From the NCBI GenBank assembly GCA_022803075.1, contig JAFFTF010000007.1, positions 152,234 through 185,465 of the forward strand: a stretch of 33,232 bases of DNA, given 5' to 3'. Positions 1-6,823 of the stretch are shown here, one piece after another. This stretch comes from Micrococcales bacterium 31B. Its GTDB lineage: Bacteria > Actinomycetota > Actinomycetes > Actinomycetales > Dermabacteraceae. Every line of letters begins with the position of its first letter. Position 1 is the stretch's first letter. The notes beneath the pieces were generated by a model that was given only the letters and a program-made list of their open reading frames with translations, ran no database searches and was not told the DNA's origin. The position numbers and the translations under genes were made by a program.

Positions 1-132
1 TGACTTGCCGTCGCCGTTGCGACCCACGATGCCGATGCGGTCGCCCTCCTCGATGCCGAGGGTGACGGAGTCGAAGACTACCTTCGTTGGAAATTCGAGG
101 TGCAGGGCCTCGGCCCCCAGGAGATGTGCCAC
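1..132 (-). CDS. ABC-F family ATPase, N-terminal fragment (cut by window edge)
   Basis: The first 44 codons of a minus-strand gene that leaves the window at position 1. From a GTG at 132 the protein begins VAHLLGAEALHLEF and reaches a Walker A motif GRNGDGKS at residues 37-44, preceded by the typical run GIEEGDRIGIV. A nucleotide-binding fold starting this close to the N-terminus, with no membrane segment, fits the soluble ABC-F proteins (EttA/Uup-like), which act on ribosomes rather than as transporters; an ordinary ABC transporter ATPase remains possible because only the first motif is visible. The gene lies 99 bases downstream of the MarR gene on the same strand, so it may share the TetR-MarR transcript. 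Confidence 0.75.
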   Translation of the reverse strand, partial: MAHLLGAEALHLEFPTKVVFDSVTLGIEEGDRIGIVGRNGDGKS

Positions 133-231
133 CCGAATATGGTAGGCGGTCGCGATCGGGCGGGGTCGGGGCGTCCACGCGGCGCGTCGTCGTGTGGGGG
201 CGGACGCGCGGGTGGCGCGACCCAGCGCGGC

Positions 232-735
232 CTACTCGCCCAGCGCGGCACCCATGGCGCGCAGCAGGTCGGCGAGGTGCTGCCGCTCGGCATCGTCGAG
301 GCCCGCCAAGATCTGATTCTCGTGGCTGAGCAGTGACTCGAACGCGGCGTCGACGACGGTCGCGCCCGCGTCGGCGAGCCTCACGCGCACGGCGCGCCGG
401 TCGCTCGGGTCGGTGCGGCGCGTCACGAGCGCCTTGGCGACGAGTCGGTCCACCCGATTGGTCATGGTGCCGCTCGTGACGAGGGTCTCGGAGGCGAGGG
501 CGCCGGGGGAGAGTTCGTAGGGAGCCCCGGCGCGACGCAAGGCCGCGAGCACGTCGAACTCCCACAGTTCGAGGCCGTGCTCGGCGAAGGCATCGCGGCG
601 CGCAAGGTCGAGGCGGCGTGCGAGTCGCGAGATGCGCGACAGGATCGCGAGGGGTAGCACGTCGAGGTCGGGGCGTTCGCGCTGCCACGCCTGCAAGATC
701 TCGTCGACCGCGTCGCGAGATCCGAACCCGGTCAT
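232..735 (-). CDS. MarR family transcriptional regulator
   Basis: A 167-residue winged helix-turn-helix protein starting MTGFGSRDAVDEIL. The central part shows the MarR pattern: a DNA-recognition region with SPGALASETLVTSGTMTNRV followed by the wing DPSDRRAVRVRLADAG, with flanking dimerisation helices. MarR dimers bind palindromic operators and usually release DNA on binding small phenolic or other ligands. Its ATG overlaps the stop of the upstream TetR gene (ATGA, 732-735), so the two regulators are translationally coupled, an unusual pairing of two regulator families in one operon. The ligand and targets cannot be read from the sequence; the downstream ABC-F gene is the nearest candidate target. 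Confidence 0.88.
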   Translation of the reverse strand: MTGFGSRDAVDEILQAWQRERPDLDVLPLAILSRISRLARRLDLARRDAFAEHGLELWEFDVLAALRRAGAPYELSPGALASETLVTSGTMTNRVDRLVAKALVTRRTDPSDRRAVRVRLADAGATVVDAAFESLLSHENQILAGLDDAERQHLADLLRAMGAALGE

Positions 736-1451
736 GGGCGGGCCGCCTTCGCGGCCGGGCCGGGCGCGTAGCCGGTCGACGTGGCGGAGAGTTCGGGGGC
801 CTGATCGAGCGCCGCGAGACCGTTCCACGAGAGGTTCACCATGTGCGCGGCGACGACCTCCTTGGCGGGAGTGCGCGATTCGAGCCACCACTGACCCGTG
901 AGGGCCACCATGCCCACGAGCATTTGCGCGTAGATGGGGGCCACCGAGGCGTCCAGGTTGCGTGCCCGAAACTGCCCCGCCAAAATGCGCTCGACCTGCA
1001 TCGCCACCTCGCCGATGAGCGAACTAAAGGTGCCTGTTGACTGCGCCACGGGGGAGTCGCGCACGAGAATGCGAAACCCGTCCTCGCGGGTTTCGATGTA
1101 GTCGAGCAGGGCGAGCGACGCCCGCTCCATGAGCACCTTGGGGTGCCCTCGCGAGAGCAGTGCGCGGCTTAGTGCGCTGGTCAGCGTCTCAATTTCGCGG
1201 TCGACGACGACCGCGTAGAGGCCCTCCTTGCCACCAAAGTGCTCGTAGACGACCGGCTTCGACACGAGGGCTCGCGTGGCGATTTCTTCGACGCTGGCGC
1301 CGTCGAAGCCCTTCTCGGCGAAGAGCGAGCGGCCCACCTTGAGCAGTTGCTCGCGCCGTTCCTTGCCGCTCATGCGGGGTCGGCTGCCCCGGGCACCGGG
1401 GTTCTCCGCGGCACGAGAGGAGGGGCGCGAGGCACTTGATTTCACTCTCAT
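732..1451 (-). CDS. TetR/AcrR family transcriptional regulator
   Basis: A 239-residue regulator when started at the ATG at 1451 (MRVKSSASRP). The N-terminal TetR_N helix-turn-helix is clear: RREQLLKVGRSLFAEKGFDG, then SVEEIATRALVSKPVVYEHF and GGKEGLYAVVVDRE. The C-terminal half is the helical ligand-binding and dimerisation part. A divergent TetR gene next to glmU is also found in mycobacteria (Rv1019 beside glmU), so this is a conserved neighbourhood rather than an acquired regulator. The start is uncertain: no strong ribosome-binding site precedes 1451, and a shorter form beginning MSGKERREQ (about 27 codons later) keeps the whole domain. Its stop overlaps the MarR start. Three 11-bp repeats lie about 50 bp upstream. 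Confidence 0.88.
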   Translation of the reverse strand: MRVKSSASRPSSRAAENPGARGSRPRMSGKERREQLLKVGRSLFAEKGFDGASVEEIATRALVSKPVVYEHFGGKEGLYAVVVDREIETLTSALSRALLSRGHPKVLMERASLALLDYIETREDGFRILVRDSPVAQSTGTFSSLIGEVAMQVERILAGQFRARNLDASVAPIYAQMLVGMVALTGQWWLESRTPAKEVVAAHMVNLSWNGLAALDQAPELSATSTGYAPGPAAKAARP

Positions 1452-1502
1452 ATCTTGCACCACGGGGGGCCGCCACGGTAAGTGACCTGCCGTCATCGTG
1501 GC

Positions 1503-1535
1503 TTGACCCAGCATCGACCTAGCATTGACCCAGCA
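1503..1535. repeat. Three tandem 11-bp direct repeats between TetR gene and glmU
   Basis: The intergenic region between the divergent TetR gene and glmU contains TTGACCCAGCA (1503-1513), TCGACCTAGCA (1514-1524) and TTGACCCAGCA (1525-1535) head to tail with no spacer. Units one and three are identical and the middle one differs at two positions. The 11-bp period is about one helical turn, so the units face the same side of DNA, as expected of a cooperative protein-binding site. The function as an operator for the adjacent TetR is inference. Confidence 0.6.
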
Positions 1536-1721
1536 TTCGCGCGCCGAATGGAGGGCCGGGTGAGTGGCCGAGGAGACGCTTTGCACACCCGTCATTACCT
1601 GGAATCTCGGCAACGGCGGGGGCCCTCCCTGGCAGACTAGGAGGGCATCCCCGCCGAGAGACTCGTTTGTGCTGCGTAAATGCGCGCGACGCGGAGGCGG
1701 GGGCGGCTACATTCCCAAACT

Positions 1722-1738
1722 AGGAGCCATCGCACGTG
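1722..1738 (+). promoter_or_regulatory. Ribosome-binding site and GTG start of glmU
   Basis: AGGAG at 1722-1726 sits nine bases before the GTG at 1736, which decides the glmU start: the protein then begins VTIPQPAAVIVLAAGAG, placing the nucleotide-binding loop at residues 11-20 as usual for GlmU. Confidence 0.7.
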
Positions 1739-3193
1739 ACCATCCCTCAGCCGGCAGCAGTCATCGTCCTCGCGGCGGGCGCGGGCACCCGCATGAAGTC
1801 CAGCCTGCCCAAGGTGCTCCACCCCATCTGTGGCCGCACGCTGGTGCACCACGCGCTGCTCGCGGCCCAGTCGATCTCGCCGCGCCACGTGGTCGCCGTC
1901 GTGCACCACGACAAGGAGGCCGTGAGCGCCCACATCGCGCAGGCCACCCCCGAGGTCATGATCGCCGAGCAGAAGGTGCTGAACGGCACGGGCTCGGCGG
2001 TGCGCGACGCGCTCGAGGCCCTCGAGGGTGAGCACGGCGAGCTGCAGGGCACGATCGTGGTGACCTACGGCGATGTGCCCCTCATCGACCAGGCCGCGCT
2101 GAACGGCCTCCTCGCCCAGCACACGGAGCAGGGCAATCACATCACGGTGCTGACAATCGTGCTCGATCAGCCCGGCGCGTACGGTCGTATTCTGCGCGAT
2201 AGCGACGGCAGCGTCGCGGGTATCCGCGAGTTCAAAGACTGCACCCCCGAACAGGCCGCCATCCAAGAGATCAACTCGGGTATTTACGCCTTCGAGGCCG
2301 CGGTGCTGCGCGAGCACCTGCCGAACCTCGACGCGAACAACGCCCAGGGCGAGTTCTACCTCACCGACGTTCTGGGCCTCGCGCGCTCCGTGGGCCAAAA
2401 GATCGGTGGCAACATCGTCGCCGATTCGTTCGTCGCGGAGGGCGTCAACGACCGCGTGCAGCTGGCGACGCTCGGCGAAGAAATGAACCGCCGCATCCTC
2501 GAGGGCCACATGCGCGCGGGCGTCACCATCGTCGACCCGAACACCACGTGGATCGACGCGGGCGTGTCGATCGGCCCCGACTCCCGCATTCTGCCCGGCA
2601 CGCAGCTGCACGGGGCCTCGACCCTCGGCGCTCGCGTCACGATCGGCCCCGACACGACCCTCGCCGATGTCGAGATCGGCGACGGCGCCGAGGTGATTCG
2701 CACGCACGGCTCCCTGGCGGTGATTGGGCCGGACGCCTCGGTGGGCCCGTTTGCGTACCTCCGCCCGGGCACGCAGCTCGGCGCGAAGGGCAAGATCGGC
2801 ACGTATGTCGAAACAAAGAACGCGATCATCGGCGAGGGCGCCAAGGTGCCACACCTGACCTACGTGGGTGACGCCGAGATCGGCCCCGGAGCCAATATCG
2901 GTGCGGGCAGCATCTTCGCCAATTACGACGGCGTCACCAAGAGCCGCACGACCATCGGCGCCGAGGCGCGCGTGGGTTCCAAATCCGTGTTGGTGGCTCC
3001 GGTCACCGTCGGGGCGGGCGCCTACACGGGCGCCGGCACCATCGTGCGTCAGGATGTCCCGCCGGGTTCGCTCGCCGTCACCGTCGCGCAGCAGCGCAAC
3101 TCCGAGGGGTGGGTTGCGGCCAAGCGCCCCGGTACCAGTTCCGCGCAGGCCGCGGCCGAGGCTGCCAACCCGGCGCCCGAGGCGTCCGCCTAA
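1736..3193 (+). CDS. glmU: Bifunctional UDP-N-acetylglucosamine pyrophosphorylase / glucosamine-1-phosphate N-acetyltransferase
   Basis: GlmU makes UDP-GlcNAc for peptidoglycan in two steps: acetylation of glucosamine-1-phosphate with acetyl-CoA, then uridylyl transfer from UTP. The 485-residue product has the uridylyltransferase signature LAAGAGTRMKS (residues about 11-21), the product-binding run NGTGSAVRDAL and YGDVPL. The C-terminal half is a left-handed beta-helix of hexapeptide repeats, including the acetyltransferase active-site region with histidine 373 in KVPHLTYVGDAEIG and the FANYDGV loop. The last 25 or so residues are an Ala/Pro/Glu-rich tail, as in other actinobacterial GlmU proteins. 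prs follows 36 bases downstream on the same strand, and the pair matches the mycobacterial glmU-prsA operon. Confidence 0.97.
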   Translation: MTIPQPAAVIVLAAGAGTRMKSSLPKVLHPICGRTLVHHALLAAQSISPRHVVAVVHHDKEAVSAHIAQATPEVMIAEQKVLNGTGSAVRDALEALEGEHGELQGTIVVTYGDVPLIDQAALNGLLAQHTEQGNHITVLTIVLDQPGAYGRILRDSDGSVAGIREFKDCTPEQAAIQEINSGIYAFEAAVLREHLPNLDANNAQGEFYLTDVLGLARSVGQKIGGNIVADSFVAEGVNDRVQLATLGEEMNRRILEGHMRAGVTIVDPNTTWIDAGVSIGPDSRILPGTQLHGASTLGARVTIGPDTTLADVEIGDGAEVIRTHGSLAVIGPDASVGPFAYLRPGTQLGAKGKIGTYVETKNAIIGEGAKVPHLTYVGDAEIGPGANIGAGSIFANYDGVTKSRTTIGAEARVGSKSVLVAPVTVGAGAYTGAGTIVRQDVPPGSLAVTVAQQRNSEGWVAAKRPGTSSAQAAAEAANPAPEASA

Positions 3194-3229
3194 ATTTCAC
3201 CACCACCAACGTCTTCGGGAGTCCCCTAC

Positions 3230-4219
3230 ATGACTGAGCTCAACACCACAGGCATCACCACGACGGGTGAGAAGCGCCTCGTGCTGGTTTCTGGCCGCGC
3301 GCATCCCATTCTGGCGGAGGAGGTGGCGCATCACCTGGGGGTCGAGCTGGTCCCGACGACGGCGTATGACTTCGCGAACGGCGAGATTTACGTGCGGTTC
3401 GGCGAATCGGTGCGCGGCTGCGATGTGTTCGTGCTGCAGAGCCACACGAGCCCCATTAACCAGTGGACCATGGAGTCGCTGCTGATGGTGGACGCCCTGA
3501 AGCGCGCCTCCGCAAAGCGCATCTCGGTGATCGCGCCGTGCTACCCCTATGCGCGTCAAGACAAGAAGCACAAGGGCCGCGAGCCCATCTCGGCGCGACT
3601 CGTGGCCGACCTGTTCAAGACGGCCGGCGCCGACCGCATGATGAGCGTCGACCTGCACACCGATCAGATCCAGGGCTTCTTCAACGGCCCCGTCGATCAC
3701 CTTTCGGCGCTGCCCCTGCTCGCCGAGTATGTGGCCAAGAAGGTTGACCGCGAGAAGCTCACGATCGTGTCGCCCGATGCCGGTCGCGTGCGGTTGGCCG
3801 ATCACTGGTCCGATACGTTGAACGCGCCGCTCGCGATCATTCACAAGCGTCGCGACCCGAGCGTGCCCAACCAGGTGAAGGTGCATGAACTGGTGGGTGA
3901 GGTCGAGGGCCGCACGTGTGTGCTGGTCGACGACATGATCGACACGGCGGGCACCATCGTGCAGGCCGCCGAGGCCCTGTTCGACAATGGCGCCGCCGAT
4001 GTAATCGTGGCCGCGACGCACGCGATCCTCTCGGACCCGGCGATCGAGCGCCTCAGCAATTCGCGCATCTCTGAAGTGGTGGTCACGAACACGCTGCCTG
4101 TCGAGGGTTCCGTGCTGCTCGACAAACTGACGGTGATCTCGATTGCGCCGCTGCTCGCGCGCGCCATCAGCGCCGTGTTCTTCGACGGTTCGGTGACCGA
4201 GCTGTTCGAGGCCCGGTAG
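3230..4219 (+). CDS. prs: Ribose-phosphate pyrophosphokinase (PRPP synthetase)
   Basis: A cytosolic enzyme that transfers pyrophosphate from ATP to ribose 5-phosphate, giving PRPP for purine, pyrimidine, histidine and tryptophan synthesis. The 329-residue protein carries the expected marks in order: the ATP-binding region YARQDKKHKGREPISARLVA, the divalent-metal site SVDLHTDQIQGFF, the catalytic flexible loop beginning HKRRDPS, and the PRPP-binding motif VDDMIDTAGT at residues about 233-242. The ATG at 3230 is preceded by GGGAG at 3217-3221. It is very probably co-transcribed with glmU and ends at a strong hairpin terminator at 4233. Confidence 0.97.
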   Translation: MTELNTTGITTTGEKRLVLVSGRAHPILAEEVAHHLGVELVPTTAYDFANGEIYVRFGESVRGCDVFVLQSHTSPINQWTMESLLMVDALKRASAKRISVIAPCYPYARQDKKHKGREPISARLVADLFKTAGADRMMSVDLHTDQIQGFFNGPVDHLSALPLLAEYVAKKVDREKLTIVSPDAGRVRLADHWSDTLNAPLAIIHKRRDPSVPNQVKVHELVGEVEGRTCVLVDDMIDTAGTIVQAAEALFDNGAADVIVAATHAILSDPAIERLSNSRISEVVVTNTLPVEGSVLLDKLTVISIAPLLARAISAVFFDGSVTELFEAR

Positions 4220-4232
4220 GTAGACATTTCGG

Positions 4233-4268
4233 ACGCGCCGGGGGCCGGTACCAGCCCCCGGCGCGTTT
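4233..4268 (+). terminator. Intrinsic terminator after prs
   Basis: A perfect 13-bp GC-rich stem, ACGCGCCGGGGGC (4233-4245) pairing with 4254-4266, closes an 8-base loop and is followed by a short TTT. It starts 14 bases after the prs stop and separates the glmU-prs unit from rplY. Confidence 0.8.
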
Positions 4269-4338
4269 GCGTGGGGGCCGCGTGGGGCCGACCAGCCCCG
4301 TGCGGGTCGCGAGGTACCGCACATCACGCCTCGCGCGC

Positions 4339-4367
4339 TTGGATCAATCGAGCGGGTCGCCTACCAT
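4339..4367 (+). promoter_or_regulatory. Probable sigma-70-type promoter for rplY
   Basis: TTGGAT (4339-4344) and TACCAT (4362-4367) are separated by exactly 17 bases, a good match to the actinobacterial housekeeping promoter. It lies just after the prs terminator and predicts a start near 4374, which gives a 5' leader of about 150 bases before the rplY GTG. Confidence 0.6.
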
Positions 4368-4373
4368 GGAAGG

Positions 4374-4522
4374 GTTGCCTCGGCGAGGGACACCGCATAA
4401 GGGCTCTGAGCCCGCGGGAGTCCGTGATCGACAGGGTGAGTGTCGCGCAGCTCTTGCGTCTCTGCTCCGCTCCGTTGAAGCGTTGAGTTCAATTTCATTT
4501 ACCAAGAGTCAAGGAGACCATT
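4374..4522 (+). promoter_or_regulatory. Structured 5' leader of rplY (candidate autoregulatory RNA)
   Basis: The leader contains a nested hairpin: GGAC (4388-4391) with GTCC (4420-4423), CCGC (4393-4396) with GCGG (4414-4417), and GGGC (4401-4404) with GCCC (4410-4413) closing a TCTGA loop. A one-sided or asymmetric internal loop (A opposite GA) separates the first two helices. There is no convincing reading frame in it. L25 of enterobacteria binds its own mRNA leader by resembling 5S rRNA; whether this leader does the same is inference. The leader ends with AAGGAGA at 4511-4517, the ribosome-binding site for the GTG at 4523. Confidence 0.4.
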
Positions 4523-5131
4523 GTGTCGACCACCGCGCTGAACGCTGAAGTGCGTAACGAATTCGGTAAGGGCGCCTCGCGCCGCAACCGCCGCGCCGGC
4601 CTCGTGCCTGCCGTCCTCTACGGTCACGGCACTGAGCCCGTGCACCTGACGCTGCCTGGCCACGAGACGACCCTCGCGACGCGTCACGCCAACGTGCTGC
4701 TCGAGGTCCACTTCGGTGGCAAGAGCGAATTGGCTCTCGTGAAGTCGCTGCAGCGTCACCCTGTTAAGCGCAGCCTCGAGCACCTCGACCTGCTGCTCGT
4801 GAAGCGCGGCGAAAAGGTTCACGTCGAGGTGCCCGTGCACGTCGAGGGTGAAACTTTCTCGGGCACCATGCTCACGCTCGATGCGCACGCCGTGTCGGTC
4901 GAGGCCGAGGCCACCCACCTGCCCGAGTCGCTCACGCTGAACGTCGAAGGCGCCGAAGACGGCACCGTGTTCCACGCCTCCGACCTGGTGCTGCCCAAGG
5001 GCACCACGCTCCTGGTCGACGCAGACACCGTGATCGCCGTGGTCTCGGTGCCGCGTGGTGCGGTTGCGGAAGACGCAGAAGCCGCTGCCGAGGGCGAAGC
5101 CGCTGCCGGGGGCGAAGCAGCCGCCGAGTAA
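4523..5131 (+). CDS. rplY: 50S ribosomal protein L25, CTC-type
   Basis: The 202-residue product is an L25/general stress protein CTC family member, which binds 5S rRNA in the large ribosomal subunit. The N-terminal 5S-binding domain is seen in EVRNEFGKGASRRNRRAGLV and PAVLYGHGTEPVHL, followed by the longer TL5/CTC C-terminal beta domain (VPVHVEGE, LPESLTLNVEGAEDG, LPKGTTLLVD). A glutamate/alanine-rich tail ends the protein. The start is a GTG preceded by AAGGAGA. It is followed by its own terminator and then by pth, the same order as in mycobacteria and many other bacteria. Confidence 0.96.
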   Translation: MSTTALNAEVRNEFGKGASRRNRRAGLVPAVLYGHGTEPVHLTLPGHETTLATRHANVLLEVHFGGKSELALVKSLQRHPVKRSLEHLDLLLVKRGEKVHVEVPVHVEGETFSGTMLTLDAHAVSVEAEATHLPESLTLNVEGAEDGTVFHASDLVLPKGTTLLVDADTVIAVVSVPRGAVAEDAEAAAEGEAAAGGEAAAE

Positions 5132-5141
5132 TTCTGGTGCC

Positions 5142-5171
5142 AGGGGAGTCAGCCGTCGGCTGGCTCCCCTT
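5142..5171 (+). terminator. Hairpin terminator after rplY
   Basis: Positions 5142-5154 (AGGGGAGTCAGCC) pair with 5158-5170 with one G-T wobble, leaving a very short loop, followed by only TT. It begins 10 bases after the rplY stop and 75 bases before the pth start, so it may act as a partial terminator within an rplY-pth transcript. Confidence 0.65.
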
Positions 5172-5245
5172 GCCGTATCCAAGTGCCCCTGCACACATGT
5201 CGACCGCGAATTAGTCAACGCCCAGCAATCGTCGAGGAGACGCCC

Positions 5246-5830
5246 GTGACCGCCACCTGGCTCGTAATTGGCCTCGGTAACCCGGGCCCGCAGTACGCCC
5301 AGAATCGTCACAACGTGGGTCACCACGTGCTCGACGAACTCGCGCGACGCCAGTCTGCGTCGTTCAAGGCGGCGCGTCGCGGCAATGCGGTGGGTTTCGA
5401 AGGGCGTTTTCAGTTCGGCGGCGACAAGGTCGTGTTCGCCAAGACGCTCTCGTACATGAACGTTTCGGGAGGGCCCGCGAGCGCGCTCGCGAACTTCTAC
5501 CACGTCACTCCCGACCACGTAGTCGTGGTGCACGACGAACTCGACATCCCCTTCGACACGGTCAAGCTCAAGATCGGCGGGGGAGAGGGCGGCCACAACG
5601 GCCTCCGTGACATCACCAAGGCCCTGGGCACCAAGGATTACTACCGCGTGCGGGTCGGCATCGGGCGCCCGCCGGGGCGCATGGAGGTTTCCGACTTCGT
5701 GCTCTCGAACTTTTCGGCCGCCGAGAAGAAAGCGGTGCCGTTCCTGCTCGACTCGAGCGCAGATGCGGTCGAGCATCTCGTCACCGAGGGGCTGCTCTCG
5801 GCGCAGCAGAAGTTTCACGTCAAGGGCTAG
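5246..5830 (+). CDS. pth: Peptidyl-tRNA hydrolase
   Basis: Pth releases tRNA from peptidyl-tRNA that drops off the ribosome, an essential recycling step. The 194-residue protein from the GTG at 5246 starts VTATWLVIGLGNPGPQY, then has the catalytic histidine 22 in NRHNVGHHVLDEL, the conserved VVVHDELDIPF segment, and the substrate-binding glycine-rich GGGEGGHNGLRDI. The length is normal. The GTG was chosen over the upstream ATG at 5183 because GAGGAGA at 5234-5240 precedes it by five bases and because homologues begin right at this point. Confidence 0.96.
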   Translation: MTATWLVIGLGNPGPQYAQNRHNVGHHVLDELARRQSASFKAARRGNAVGFEGRFQFGGDKVVFAKTLSYMNVSGGPASALANFYHVTPDHVVVVHDELDIPFDTVKLKIGGGEGGHNGLRDITKALGTKDYYRVRVGIGRPPGRMEVSDFVLSNFSAAEKKAVPFLLDSSADAVEHLVTEGLLSAQQKFHVKG

Positions 5831-5847
5831 CCGGGTGCGGGCCGGGC

Positions 5848-6687
5848 TCAGCCGGTCCAGACAAAGAGGTTCGGCCACGACGGGTTGTGGGCGCGGGCGA
5901 TGACGAGAAACACGAACGCGTCGAACAGCAGGTGTACCGTCACGACGTACGGCAGGGAGCGCGTGCGATTGAAGATGAGGCCCTGCACGAGTGCGAAGGG
6001 GATCGTCAGCAGGGGGCCCCACGAGCGGTAGCCGAGTTCCCAGAGGAACGACACGAACACGATCGCCTGCAAGAGGTTGGCCTGCCAGAACACGAAGTTG
6101 CGTCGCAGCAGCACAAACACGGTGCAGATGAAGAACAGCTCGTCCCACAAACCCACGGCGTTGACGCCGACAAACAGGCGCGCGAGGAGCGAGCTGGAGT
6201 CCACCACCGGCCAGTTGAGGTAGGTGCCCGTCGAAAAGAAGTAGAACGGCAGCACGAAGTAACCGACCAGCAGCACCGCGCCGATATACCCGGCGTGGTA
6301 GCGACCCCACGGTTCGCCGCCGCGAAAGGAGAACGACACCACGCGGCGCCGCAGCACGAATCGGTCCACCACAAAGGGCGCGATCACGGCCGCGGCAAGC
6401 ACGCCGCCGATGCGCAGGAGGTCGAGCCACCCTAATTTCGCGGCCACTGACGTGAGCGACACGATGACGAGGCCGAGTGAGATCAGCGAGAGGTCGGTGG
6501 CGAGACCGGCGGGCGCGGCCCCGCGCCCGACCATCAGAAATGCGCTGCCCAACCCCAGCGCGAGAGTGCCGTACCCTAGTGCAAAATCGCCCCAGGCATA
6601 GAGAAAAAAGCCGGACGCCGAGACCAGCAGGGCCGGCAACAGGCCCCAGTGCCAGGTGGGCTGCGTCTCAAGGGGCGTGTATTTCAC
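5848..6687 (-). CDS. Polytopic membrane protein, degenerate CPBP (CAAX protease-like) family
   Basis: A 279-residue protein with about seven or eight hydrophobic segments. The arrangement near the C-terminus recalls the CPBP/Abi intramembrane protease family: DELFF at residues 182-186 in the place of the EExxxR motif, and HLLFD at 252-256 matching the last HxxxN/D motif. The family's first-motif arginine and second-motif histidine are not seen (the corresponding helix reads FVSFLWELGY), so it may be a non-proteolytic relative. The start is taken as the GTG at 6687 beginning VKYTPLETQP; there is no strong ribosome-binding site. It converges with pth and diverges from mfd, and is not part of the usual core block. 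Confidence 0.6.
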   Translation of the reverse strand: MKYTPLETQPTWHWGLLPALLVSASGFFLYAWGDFALGYGTLALGLGSAFLMVGRGAAPAGLATDLSLISLGLVIVSLTSVAAKLGWLDLLRIGGVLAAAVIAPFVVDRFVLRRRVVSFSFRGGEPWGRYHAGYIGAVLLVGYFVLPFYFFSTGTYLNWPVVDSSSLLARLFVGVNAVGLWDELFFICTVFVLLRRNFVFWQANLLQAIVFVSFLWELGYRSWGPLLTIPFALVQGLIFNRTRSLPYVVTVHLLFDAFVFLVIARAHNPSWPNLFVWTG

Positions 6688-6823
6688 AGTGCTTATCAAA
6701 TCAAACGGCCAGCCAGCCCCGCAAATAGGGCCGCCGGTCTGCTTGCCCCCCGTGAACCCCGCGCGGGGCTCCGGTGGCGCACCGCCTAAACTAGCGGGGT
6801 ATCCAAGTAAAAGGTTGGCTCGC

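Noticed and set aside
1637-2854. Long minus-strand open frame opposite glmU (405 codons)
   Set aside because: Lies fully antisense to glmU, is rich in Arg/His/Ala as expected of a high-GC shadow frame, and has no recognisable domain or ribosome-binding site.
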